Program-made: the position numbers and the translations under genes
The notes under the pieces: model-generated
What the model was told of the DNA's origin: nothing
Databases searched by the model: none
What the model saw: only the letters and a program-made list of their open reading frames with translations
Shown: positions 33,246-43,840 of the stretch, one piece after another
Layout: each line of letters begins with the position of its first letter
How positions within the stretch are numbered: the stretch's first letter is position 1
Source of the DNA: Ctenosaura bakeri
Taxonomy: Eukaryota > Chordata > Lepidosauria > Squamata > Iguanidae
Reading direction: 5' to 3'
Length of the DNA: 64,000 bases
NCBI GenBank assembly: GCA_948474755.1
Contig: CAOLHI010000560.1
Span: 1 to 64,000, forward strand

Positions 33246-33417
33246 GACCATTTCCACACTAGACTGTTATAGTGCTATTATTTCACCTTCAACATCCTAT
33301 GGAATCCTGGGGTTTGCAGGCCCCTTTGAGGCCCCTCCCTAAACTGCAAACCCCAAGATTCTATAGGATGTTGAAAGTGGAATAATAGTATTATAACAGT
33401 CTAGTGCGGAAATGGCC
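33246..33417. mobile_element. Family A palindromic MITE
   Basis: Arms GACCATTTCCACACTAG and CTAGTGCGGAAATGGCC, with a core TTCAACATCCTATGGAATCC. The target-site duplication is not clear. Confidence 0.8.
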
Positions 33418-33493
33418 ATGGAGACCAAAATAAAAAAATTCCTCAGTTTCCCTGAGCCAGTCACTACCTTTTAGCCAAAACCACCTACAGGGG

Positions 33494-33740
33494 TCCCTTT
33501 CATCACCAGCAGCCCACAATTATAGCACTTTGAGTCCATTTTCACTGCCATAGTTCCCTTCTATGGAATCTTTAGATTTGGAGGTACTTAGAATTTTTTG
33601 CTGAACTGCCGTGATTGAGGGATTCACTAGAGCTCTTTAACAGAGGATTTCAAAATATTTCATGTAGCAACAAATCCACTGGATGGGACCATGGCAGTTA
33701 AACTGGAACCAAAGTGCTATAATTGTTTAGTTTGAAAGGG
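33494..33740. mobile_element. Family B palindromic MITE
   Basis: Left end CCCTTTCAT then ATTATAGCACTTTGAGTCC; right end AACCAAAGTGCTATAATTGT then GAAAGGG. The core keeps TTCTATGGAATC and CCATGGCAGTTAAA. Family B shares central words with family A, so the two are probably related. Confidence 0.65.
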
Positions 33741-33861
33741 CCTGGGATTTTTGTGGGGATAAATAGGGAGAAGAGAACCAGGGAAAGTGACCATGTTTAG
33801 TGGTAGTAATGATGCTGAATGACAACAACAACATTTCTCACATGCAGGACTATCCAGCAGA

Positions 33862-34090
33862 TGTTGTTGCTGTGTGCCTTCAGATTATTTTCAACTAATG
33901 GTGACCCTAAGACAAATCTATCATAGGGTTTTCTTGACAAGATTTTTTCACAGTGAGTTTGCCATTGCCTTCTTCTGAGGCTGAAAAAGTGCAATTTGCC
34001 CAGTGGGTTTCCATGGCTGAGCAGGGATTTGAACTCTGATCTCCAGGGTCCTAGCCCAACACTCAAACTACTACACAATGCTGGTTCTCT
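33862..34090 (-). mobile_element. tRNA-derived SINE, nearly full length, reversed
   Basis: The plus strand starts with the tail (TGTTGTTGCTGTGTGCCTTC) and ends with the tRNA-like head. The Pol III B-box equivalent is at 34024-34035 (complement AGTTCAAATCCC). The body holds AGGGTTTTCTTGACAAG and CAGTGGGTTTCCATGG. The tail is Bov-B type. Confidence 0.8.
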
Positions 34091-35329
34091 GTCCAGTGGT
34101 ACCACTTAAACTTTCTGTCTTCAGGTTTTGTTTTCTGTTTTACTGATGGTCAAAACATACAGATCTATAAGAATACCCCAAAAAATAGTCTATTGAATGA
34201 GGAAGCCCATGGTCTGTTGACCGTAATAAAATAAAAATGGAAATGGAATGAGGAAGCTCTGCAAAGTATTACATTGGCTGGAATCCTGTTGGCACACTGT
34301 GCTGGTGTAGCTATACTGGCACAGACAGTGGAAGTAAAAAAAGAAGTAAAAAAAAGTAAAAAAAGAATCAGAGAAAGGACCGAACATTCAAGCTAGGGTG
34401 GAAAGACGTAGCCTAGAAACCAGATCTTTCACCTGAGAAAAAGCAGACAGTTAGACCACAGGTTTAATTTCTCAGAGATCAGGCTTATTTTATTTTTACA
34501 GTAGAGCCTAGGCCTTGTCACTGTTCAGACAGACTGTACCATAAACGGTTGACTTATTTTTCTGACTTATTTTGTAACAGTTTGCAAAGTAAAGTCCAAG
34601 CACCCCTAGAATTCAAAAAATTCCAGTGGAGAGCCATGTGAAAGAAAAATGAAAATAATCCAACATTCATCTGAGCCCAAAGAACTCAAGTTGAAGGCTA
34701 CTCAGCAGGAAATCATCCAATTAGAAAATGTCCTATCTAAATTATGGATGAGCATTCTGTTTGTTTCAAAAGTCAGTTTGTTTGAGAATTTACAAACTAT
34801 CAAGGTTTTCCACAGAGGCAAGGGTAAATGAAAAAGATTAGTTCTATCCACTCCTTGCCTTTCAAAGTTGCCCAGCAACTTTGTTCTGTCTAACTCTAGG
34901 ATCAATTCTGGCTGCATCCTGTCTTTACTAAGAAATTTATGGTCCCATACTAGCCACATTCAAGGCTCAATGCTAGATAGAGTAATTACGGATGACTTTC
35001 TCTGTGGTGAAAAAGCTCTGTCCAAGTATCAAGTCTATCCCTTGAGAAAAAAACCAGTAGGTGGCAGGAGATAAGTCCTGTTAATTTTTTTTATAAGGAA
35101 TGAGAATAGCACCCTCTTATCCTTCTCCCTTAGGCAACAAAATGAGCCCATTTAACAGATTCACCAGACCGATCCTGACAATAAGGTTGAAATGTCACTT
35201 TTGAGCATACTCACAAATCTAATTACTCCAAGGATTGTGGGAACTCTTTTAGAAGACTGTAGTCCTGATCTTCTAAACAAATGACATTTCTAAGCATGAT
35301 TAAAAATATAACTTGCTGTTCAGCATTAT
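34091..35329. other. No gene recognised
   Basis: Contains short A-rich AAAGTAAAAAA runs near 34335-34365. Open frames are under 90 codons with no domain. Confidence 0.35.
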
Positions 35330-35473
35330 AGATGGATTGATTCAGAAAAGGAAGCCATGCTCCTAAGTTTGCAAGACCTCAGTAGAGCTGTTGATGACTG
35401 GGGCTCTTAGAGGTCTTACTATTCATAGGCTTACCATAAGTCAAAGTCAACTCGGCAGCAAATAACAACAACT
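35330..35473 (+). mobile_element. Bov-B LINE 3' fragment
   Basis: ATGGATTGATTCAGAAAAGG, TTTGCAAGACCTCAGTAGAG, CCATAAGTCAAAGTCAACTC and an ATAACAACAAC end match the Bov-B copy at 3445-3752. Confidence 0.7.
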
Positions 35474-35478
35474 AGTCA

Positions 35479-35650
35479 TGTAGGGATGCAGCCCCTGGGT
35501 GCAATTTTTGAGGGGTGCTGCGGCTCCTTGCTTGCCCTCCCCCCGTGTTGCATAGCCCTATCCCATGTGTCATAGCCATGCCCCTGCCCCTCTGCCCACC
35601 CCCTCTACCTACTCCTCTCCAGGCATTCTAAGCTCCGCCACTGACAACAA
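35479..35650. repeat. Dispersed repeat R, copy 2
   Basis: Matches 2820-3052 in its CCCTGGGTGC start, its run of GCC-rich words and its end TCTCCAGGCATTCTAAGCTC. It directly follows a Bov-B end. Confidence 0.5.
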
Positions 35651-36972
35651 CCAGGTATGCATGAAAAAAGCCTGCCAAACTGTCCTTAATCCTTGCAAGT
35701 TAATATAAAAAGAGTTTGTGCCTTTCCTTTACCCTTACCTCCACCCCACCCAGAATTTAGCACACAGATATAAGGGAGGACCAACATGGACAGTTTACTT
35801 TTTGGAATATAGATTCCAGAATCTGCCAGGTAACATGGCTCATAGCCATGCTACCTGAAAATCCTAGAAGCTGTAGTCTCACATGTTATCTTCCTGAGCT
35901 CTGTGAAGATCTACAGGAAGTATAGAAAATTATCTCTGTTTCAGGGCCCTGTTTCAGGGTCAGGGTCTGGCCAGAACTGAAGAGGCCTGAGCGGACACAA
36001 AATCATCTGCAAATGTTCAAGCAGGTGGATTCACATTCACATAATTCTCCCTTTCATCAAGGTCATGTTCGTTCTTTCACACTGCTCAAAACATAATCCG
36101 CATCTCCAGGGTTAATTGCGGAGTATGGCTTTAATTTTTAGTCAAGAACGATATGTATGCCAGCTCCTAAGAATTTGAACTGAATCAGGGTCATTGGGAT
36201 TTTCTTCTAATTTGAAAGGGGAAAAGTCTACATTTTTTAATAAGTGAAAATAGTTAATAAATTACCATAACATATCTGATTTCATTTCATATTAACCTTA
36301 TTTATTAACATGAACTAGTAGGATTTTTTTTAAAAAAGTAGTTTTGACCTAAATGTGGTATTATATATGGATACATACCATTTTGAAAGTTATTTAATTA
36401 CAGGTCCAACCATTAGAGCTTAAGCCTCTGTCATGTAAGTCATACTGGCTTACATGATAGAGGAGGATTTTTTTCTTCTTACTTCCATTTTTAAAAACCC
36501 ACTGAATTCATTTTCTTGTAAAAAATCAAAACCACTTGGAAACTTGTTTCAATCCAGCCACTTCCTTGGAAGACTCTTTACTTTGCAGCAGAAAAAAGGC
36601 TATTTAATTTTACACTCAGCTTGATCCTTTAATTATTTTCTTTCACACAGAACAGAAAAATGTATTAGTTTCATTATAATAATAAAAAATAAGTCAGAGA
36701 GACAGTTAGCTTGGACTAGTTTCATTTTTTGTTTCCAGCCTCACGCCAGACATAACCACGTTGATGGTGAGTGATAAATTGCTGGGTGAGGATAGATCAC
36801 TTGTGCATCATATTGCAGTGGAAATGAATCAGCTAGAATTTTAAAACCACTCACTCATTCAATACATTTTGTTTTGCAGATTCTTATATCAATGGTGTTC
36901 TCACATAGAGATATCCACCTTGATTCAACTAAGAGTTATGATAAATCAGTGGCATCTTTAACACACCAGGAT
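35651..36972. other. No gene recognised
   Basis: AT-rich; no clear repeat. A weak fold-back around 35800-35930 is too decayed to assign. Confidence 0.3.
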
Positions 36973-37151
36973 CAAGCATGGTGTCATTACTTGAGCATTG
37001 GACTACATTCCTAGAAACCAGGACTCAATTCTCTGCTTGGCCATGGAAATCGACTTGGGTGTGTCACAAAGTGTCAGCCCTAGAAAATCCCATGATAGGT
37101 TTTCATTAGAGTCTCTGCAAGTCAGAATTGATTTAAAACACCAAACAGCAG
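36973..37151 (+). mobile_element. tRNA-derived SINE
   Basis: Head with AGCATTGGACTACATTCCTA and an ACCAGGACTCAATTC B-box-like block, then CATGGAAATCGACTTGG and a tail AAGTCAGAATTGATTTAAAA. The middle is shortened relative to 33862-34090. Confidence 0.65.
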
Positions 37152-37156
37152 GATAC

Positions 37157-38205
37157 AATCATAGAATAATAAGTTTTGGAAGAGACCACGGAGAACATCC
37201 AGTCCAACCCCCTGCCATGCAGGAATACCCATCAAAGCACTCCCAACAGATGGCCACCCAGGCTCTGTTTAAAAACCTCCAAAGGAGGAGACTTCACCAC
37301 ACTCTGAGGCAGTGTATTCCACTGCCAAACAGCTCTGAAGTTGTTCCTGAGGTTCAGGTGGAATCTCTTTTCCTGTAGTTTGAATCCATTGCTCTTTGTC
37401 TTAGTCTTTGGAGCAGTGGAAAACAAGCCCGTTCCCTCTTTGATATGACGTCCTTTGATATGACATCCTTTCAAATATTTAACCATGGCTATCATGTTAC
37501 CTTCTCTTCTGCAGACTAAACATAGCCAGCTCCCTGAGGTGCTTCTCATAGGGCATGGCTTCTAGACCCTTCACCATTTTGGTTGCCCTCCTCTGGACAC
37601 ATTCAAACTTGTCAATATTGTTCTTGAAATGAGGTGCCCAGAACTGGACACAGTATTCCAGATGAGGTCTGACCTAAGCAGAATAGAGTGGTACTATTAC
37701 TTTCCTTGATCTAGACACCATAGTCCTATTGATGCAACCAAGAATTGTGTTGGTTTTCTTGACTGCCATATCACACTGCTGACTCATGTTTAGCTTGTGG
37801 TCTACTAAGACTCCTGGATCACTTTCACATGTACTGTTGTCCAGTCAGGTGTCTCCCATTTTTTCTACCTAGGTGTAGGACCTTACATTTCTCTCTGTTG
37901 AAATTCATTTTGTTAGCCTTGGCCTAGCTCTTCAATCTGTCAAGGTAGTTTTGAATTTTGCTGGAGTATTAGCACACACATACCCCAATTTGGTATCATC
38001 TGCAGATTTGATCAGTATGCCCTCCATTCCTTCATCCAAGATGTTGAATAGCACTGGTTCCAGGATAGAACCCTGTGGCACCCCACTAGTCACTTCTTTC
38101 TAGAATGAAGAGGAGACATTAGTGAGCACCCTTTGGGTTTGGTTAGTCAACCAATTACAAATCCACCTGACAGTAGTCCTGTCTAGTCTATATTTTACTA
38201 CCTGG
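37157..38205 (-). pseudogene. CR1 LINE, 3' UTR and reverse-transcriptase part, about 1.05 kb
   Basis: The longest CR1 piece in the window. The plus strand begins with the reversed 3' end (CAATCATAGAATAAT, CCAGTCCAACCCCCTGCC) and runs into reversed reverse-transcriptase coding DNA (CCCAGAACTGGACACAGTAT, ATCATCTGCAGATTTGAT, ACCCTGTGGCACCCC). The coding part has stops and is dead. It is 5'-truncated near 38205. Confidence 0.85.
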
Positions 38206-38329
38206 GATGGATGAGGCCTAAATCAGTTTTGCAAAATTTCATTCCCAAGTGAAAGATATTTTTCCTTATGCCTGGAAACTACTGAAAGGAAATCAACTGC
38301 ATATTTCAAAAAGGCCATAGAGTTAAAAC

Positions 38330-38848
38330 ATAACTTTGTGCTTCCTGTGTTGCTTCTTCAGACTGTACTTCCCCATACAAACCTGCCAAGACTCTGAAAT
38401 CTTCAGGAAAGCCTTTTTCTCTATCATGCCATCTTCTTCTCTATCCCACCAAACACTTGATGGAGATACAAGAGAAAGCCTTCTTAGTGGTTGCTCCCAG
38501 GCTCTGATTCCAAGTCCTTCTGCCTCTCGTCCTTCTTTCAGCAGGCAAAGACATTTTCATTCTGGCAAGCTTTCCATAACTGCCTGAACTTTTTAGAGAA
38601 AGATTTTTAATGTTAGAATTAGACTTTTTTTAAAAAAATGTATTTTAAAATTGTTTTTGAGTCAACAGTGTTACAGCATGTAGAATTGTATTAACATTAC
38701 AAAATTTTGTATTTTTTATCCTTTTTTATATTTATCTGTCTTTAATCTTCTTGTAAGCTGTCTTGCATCCTGCTTCTGAAAGAAAGGAAGAAAACCATCA
38801 GTTGATTAATCAATCAGTCAGTCAAATAAATAAACAAATAAATAAATG
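38330..38848 (+). mobile_element. L2-like LINE 3' region
   Basis: CTGCCTCTCGTCCTTCTTTC, AAGCTTTCCATAACTGCC, then TGTAAGCTGTCTTGCATCC and a tail ATAAATAAACAAATAAATAA. This is the common layout of reptilian L2-type LINE 3' ends. No intact frame. Confidence 0.6.
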
Positions 38849-38865
38849 TGGTCATGCATTGAATG

Positions 38866-39105
38866 GCAGTATTGTACAAGTACATCTCAGTTAACAAAGC
38901 AGATATGGTGCTGGGCATTTTTTTTATTTTTATTTTTGACAGAAAATTTGGCACCAGAGGTAGAAGTAAAATGGGAAAAAATAGGGATAGGTTTCTACAG
39001 CTCCTGAACAGTTCAACTTGTCACAGCGAACTTTTTATTCAAAACTAATAATATTTACACGTGAATTCCAACAAGCAGATCAGGTAAGCCTTCCATAAGT
39101 AAACA
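38866..39105 (+). repeat. Dispersed repeat S, copy 2
   Basis: CAGTTAACAAAGCAGATATG, GGTAGAAGTAAAATGGGAAA, AGTTCAACTTG and TTTTTATTCAAAACTAATAA match the copies at 3178-3375 and (reversed) 27340-27560. Confidence 0.6.
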
Positions 39106-39975
39106 AAAACATTCTGAACCTTCTAGAGAGTTCCTTCACAGGTCATCCGGGAACAACATTTTTCTTCCTCTCCCTCTACTTATGATCCTCATGGCCAGAT
39201 TTATAGATCTATGCTCCTTTAGCATGCTGGTGATAGCATGGGAATTGCTGATGAGGCAGGCTATCTGCTTTCTCCTTTTCTCTCTGTCTTGTTTACATAT
39301 TCTCAGTAAGAAATTCTGGAGGTAGCTGCTGTAGGCAGGCACACCCAGCTGCAGTAGAATAGCATCCCATTCTTTTTAAGTATAAGCTTGATTGCAGTGT
39401 TTACTGCAGACAGATTGCAGCAACACAACACCAAAGGTCTGTGTTTCTCTTGCCTCCCTTCATCCTCCTCCTGATGTTGCTGCTAAAAATCCTTCTGGCT
39501 AGACAGAGGACAGGGATGAAAAGGGAGCAGGCTGGAAATAAAAAAAACTTTGTGAAAAGGATCTTCTTTCTCAGAGACTCAGTTAAGTGAGTTATGCCTG
39601 TATTGTTTTTTTACAAAAAGCTCTTGAGTTAGAGATAAACACCATGTTACCCCTTAGTGCAGGCCAAAGCTTGGAGATTAACATGTAATTTGTTACTTGA
39701 AATTACTAGAGACACATAACTGCACTATGTTATGAGTGAAAGTTAGTGATGCATAACTTCATGCCTTTTACAGTCTTACTCTTTGAGTCATTTTTATTTA
39801 TGGAGTTTGAGTGGACTAAATAGTGGAGGAGGAATATCATCACATGGTTCTCCTGTTGGTTCATACTATGCTTCATGCTCCTGCCTTGTGCTCTCTTATA
39901 GGTGTTCAAGTGAATGTAGTAAGAACAGGTTTTGTACCACAGGGCAGCAGTTTGTATACTCAAACAGTTTTAAAA
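39106..39975. other. No feature recognised
   Basis: No repeat family or coding signal recognised. Confidence 0.35.
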
Positions 39976-39983
39976 GCCATTTA

Positions 39984-40805
39984 CAGTGATGCAAACTCAA
40001 GCCAACTGACCTGGACTCAAGTTGGACTTAAGTTACTTCAGTAACTCGACTTGGCAATAAAGGATGGACTGACTCGACTCAATTTGTGACTTGCTGCCCT
40101 TGGTTCAGTAACATAACAGGTTCATCCAGAAATCTTACAACTCTGAACAACACTTCCATCCCTTTTTGCATACTGATAACCTGACAATCTGTCTCAAGCC
40201 CAAAGGGTGGGTGAATCTCTGGGACAGGAACAGCAAATGGGTTAGGCAATGGGCTTGAGGCAGGGTTGAGGTCTGCTCAACAGCCTGTCCCCACTGGATA
40301 TTAGAGGAGCCTTCTAAAACTTCTCCTAAGAGCAGAAGTCAAGACTCACCCCCAAAGTGCAGGGCATGTTTCCCAGAGGGGAACAGCAAATGTGTTAGGC
40401 AGTGGGCTTGAGGAGGAAGGAGCTGTCCTTCTAAAGCCTTTGAAGCTTCAAGTAATGGGAAGTAGGAAGCTTCACTGCCGAAGCTGCAGACTCTTTTATG
40501 CCCATTGACAGAAAAGCCTCCAGCTTCAGGAAGGGGGAGTAAGAAGGATGTTATTCCCCACTTCTGAAGCTGCAGGTGGCAAAATTGCAATTGTGGAGGG
40601 CCAACTCTACTTAAATTGTTAAAACTGACTTTATTTGACTCTGTCCAGAAATTCTAGAAAATAGGTTGGGGTATAAAGTTGGCTCTCAGACTCGAGATTT
40701 GACTTGGAAGTATCTGGCAATAACTTGAGATTCAATTTGAGACTTGAAGGTAGAAACTTGAGACTTGACTTGAGGCTGGGAGTAAAAAACTTAAATACAT
40801 TACTG
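39984..40805. mobile_element. hAT-like non-autonomous element, 822 bp, 8-bp TSD
   Basis: The ends are CAGTGATG (left) and CATTACTG (right), inverted repeats of hAT type. GCCATTTA (39976-39983) and GCAATTTA (40806-40813) form a 7-of-8 target-site duplication. Both subterminal regions are packed with degenerate GACTTGA/GACTCGA words in both orientations, like subterminal transposase-binding repeats. Inside is an imperfect direct repeat (GAACAGCAAATGGGTTAGGC at about 40227 and its near copy at about 40381). No transposase frame is present. Confidence 0.75.
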
Positions 40806-40813
40806 GCAATTTA

Positions 40814-41445
40814 ATAGTACCCTTTTAATTACTTCTGAATAACAGGAAATAATTCATTGATCTTCAAAGTGCCATTTTTACTCCTCAAGATTTTATTTTT
40901 TAAAAAGAAATTGTTAACTCCAGTGGTACTAAATACTTCTGGGGACCTTGGAACTATAACTGTTTTTAATTAGCTATGAAATTAACTGCATGAACTGAAG
41001 AATGAAGGCAAGGAACATAGGAAGCAAACTAAAGGAAACAGAAAATTGTCCTCTGCAAGGTCATCCAATAGCCCATCTGGTTCATTATTGTCTTCCTCTT
41101 TTGGCAGTGTTCTGCTAAGATCTTAGGCAAGAGACTTTCACAATTTTTTTTTTAAAAAATCGGCATTTTTAAATCTCCCTGTCTCTGAGAGCTATGTGCC
41201 AGTAGTAGGGGGGACAGATTTGGAAGAAGTGTGCTGAACTTGGAAATGTTACTTTTTTAAAACTTTTCGTCCAAAATTGTAATTATAGTTGTGAAAGTAT
41301 GTGGCCCTTGGGATCAAAGAAATTATGCATAGTGATTTAGAGCAAGGCCTCATTGTCACTTACATAAGTGACAATGAAAATGGGAGACATACAAAAACAC
41401 ATGGGTAGAGTTCTTTGGTTCTGCTTTGTGATGGTTCACATATTT
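40814..41445. other. No feature recognised
   Basis: AT-rich DNA with poly-T/poly-A runs near 41143-41160. Confidence 0.35.
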
Positions 41446-41674
41446 TGTTGTTGTTGCTGTTGCTGTGTGCTTTTAAATAACTTTCAACCGATTGTGATCA
41501 TAACCAAACCTATCATGGAGTTTTCTTGGCAAGATTTGTTCAGAGTGGGCTTCCCGTTGCCTTCCTCAGAGGTCCAACACCAACCAGTGAATTTCCATGA
41601 AAGAGCAGGAATTTGAACTCTGGTCTCCACAGTCATTGTCCAGTTCTCAAACCACTATACCATGCTGGCTCTCT
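41446..41674 (-). mobile_element. tRNA-derived SINE, nearly full length, reversed
   Basis: Begins with the reversed tail (GTTGTTGTTGCTGTTGCTGT), has ATCATGGAGTTTTCTTGGCA in the body, the reversed B-box near 41605 (CAGGAATTTGAACTC) and ends ACCATGCTGGCTCTCT. Confidence 0.8.
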
Positions 41675-41993
41675 GACATCCATCAACTCTGCATACGTGG
41701 TGAAGGATTACATCCAATGCATGTAAAATATAACATTTGGTATGTGCGTATGGATATACACATATATATGCTTAAGTTCCATCCTACATAGAAATACAGT
41801 GTGCTAGTAATAGTGGGTATGTGAACATAGGATTGCTACATCAGTGCCTGTATAGTACTGTCCAAATTCAATACATGAGCTGGCTTTTTGAGACCAGAAA
41901 ACTCATCAAAATGATTGCATAGGTGCTGTTGATACTTGCTTGATTCTCATATGTGGATTATGGGGTGGTCTATCAATAACTCAAAGGACCCAA

Positions 41994-42109
41994 GGCCATT
42001 TCCGCACTAGACTGTTATAGTGCTATTATTCCACTTTCAACAGCCTATGGAATCTTGGGGTTTGCAGTTTAGGGAGGGACCTCAGGCCTAAACCAGTGAG
42101 GAAATGGCC
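41994..42109. mobile_element. Family A MITE with internal deletion, TSD CAA
   Basis: The left arm is complete (GGCCATTTCCGCACTAG to GCAGTTTAGGGAGGGACC). The right arm is cut to CCAGTGAGGAAATGGCC. CAA flanks both sides (41991-41993, 42110-42112), so the ends are real and the loss is internal. Confidence 0.8.
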
Positions 42110-42112
42110 CAA

Positions 42113-43840
42113 GTATTTGGAGACCACATCGTGGAAGCTTGGACATGTTTCAAAGGCATTAACAGTGTGTCTTGCAGGCTTTCGGTTGTGAGTTTTAAAT
42201 AATAGTGGCATGATTTATAAATAAAAGTAAAGTTACTGTTTCTGTTTTCTTTTTCTTCTTTTTACATCAGCTTCACAATGCTCCCTTATCCACACCGGTC
42301 CTATTCTTATTGTATATTATACAGCATAAATGTCAAAAACAGCGAGTCAGTTCACCTCAAAATTCATGAAAAGAATCACTCTGGGCTGAGAAATTGCATG
42401 CCAGATATTTGCCCATGGCACATTTTTATACTATTGCAAAAAAAAAAAAAAAAGGAGAAAGAAAGAAAGATCAGCCTTTGAGAATAGGCATTTATAATGG
42501 AAATACCAACAGGGCCTTAGCTATAGCAGCAGCAATAAATATGAAAGACAGTCCCAGCAGGCCATCTAAAGAAAATACAAGAGAAAAACATACTGCAGGC
42601 CAGCAAAAACAACAGTGCTTTAATGTACTTGACCTGTGGTCATATAGTAGCAAGGCAGCCCTCCTGAGCCAATTTTTTTTTATCCATAAAGTATCTTGTT
42701 TTCTTTTAAATGAATTTCCAACCCCATTTTTATTTACTGAAAGGCTGCCTCTATCTGAAAAGTCTTTTGGATGGCTTTGTGCTACCCCCCATGCTTCACT
42801 GAATACGAAACCACTCTCTCTCTCGTTTTTTCCCCAATAGTTTTATTGACGGATTTGGCTTTGCATGTTGTATTATGCACCACATTGAAGTTAGATGAGG
42901 GCTACTTGCAGAGTAGTAACATTGTCAATGATTGAAGTCTTACTTTCCCCTCTAACAGTCTGAAGCAAATCTATGTATTGGTTGATCATTAACAAGTTTC
43001 TGCTACAATGGCAAGGAAAGAAATAAGTTCCTTAAAATATGAAGTTTGAACAGGTCTCGTCTACAAGAATGATTTACACAATGCATGTAATGATATAGCT
43101 TCCTCCCAACTAGTAGATCTATCCAGCCAAAAAACTGATTTTCAAGATGTTCTCAAAAGTAAACAAGTTGTTGGTTTATCCATAGAAAAAGACAATATTG
43201 GGCTGCAATCCTGTGCCTGTTTACTTGTGAGAAAAGTATAAATTGTAAAGGACTGGTCTAAGAGAACCCTATGCTGCCATATTAAACTCAGTGCTTAAGT
43301 ACTTTTTGAAAAATGATATCTGGAATCATTTGCAGTAATAATCAAATTTATAACTATAGACTTACACTGCATTGACGCATATTATTTTTGACAAATAAAA
43401 TAAAATCAGAGTTGTTATAGAAATCTTCAAACACCATGATTTAAGTTATTTTGAACCTGAAAGTTTCCAGGAATGTTCTGAACAAAATGAAAGAGAGAGA
43501 GAGAGAGAACGTACCACACATCAGCTAAAACAGCAAAGCAGTTTGAATACACCAAATGTAATCTGCATGCCTTGTGCTTTTGTGTTAACCCTCTGAGTAC
43601 AAGTAATCAAAATGGTTTTGCAGATAAGCATTGGCAAATTCATATTCTGTCGCTAGTTTTCTGGTATCAATAGTATTCAATTTTATTCAGTTTCTAATAC
43701 TCACAATGAGTCAAAATGTAATGGGCATGTGTAGTCCTCAGTGTAAGTAACACTGATTTACTTTGGAGGTTAAGTGACTATGAAGTATAGCATTGGGCGC
43801 AGAAGTGACACACATGCAATTCAGACATTTTCTTTCATAT
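42113..43840. other. Intergenic, no gene recognised
   Basis: A poly-A/GAAA run sits at about 42438-42476 and a (GA)n run at about 43489-43508. A 148-codon plus-strand open frame (42394-42840) passes through the A-run and has no domain. A repeat U word (GGGCTGCAATCCTGTGCC) lies at about 43201. Confidence 0.35.

Noticed and set aside
34024..34035. B-box-like sequence as a functional tRNA gene
   Set aside because: It belongs to the head of a SINE; no cloverleaf can be drawn and the tail is of LINE type.
42394..42840. 148-codon plus-strand open frame
   Set aside because: It runs through a poly-A/GAAA tract and shows no domain.
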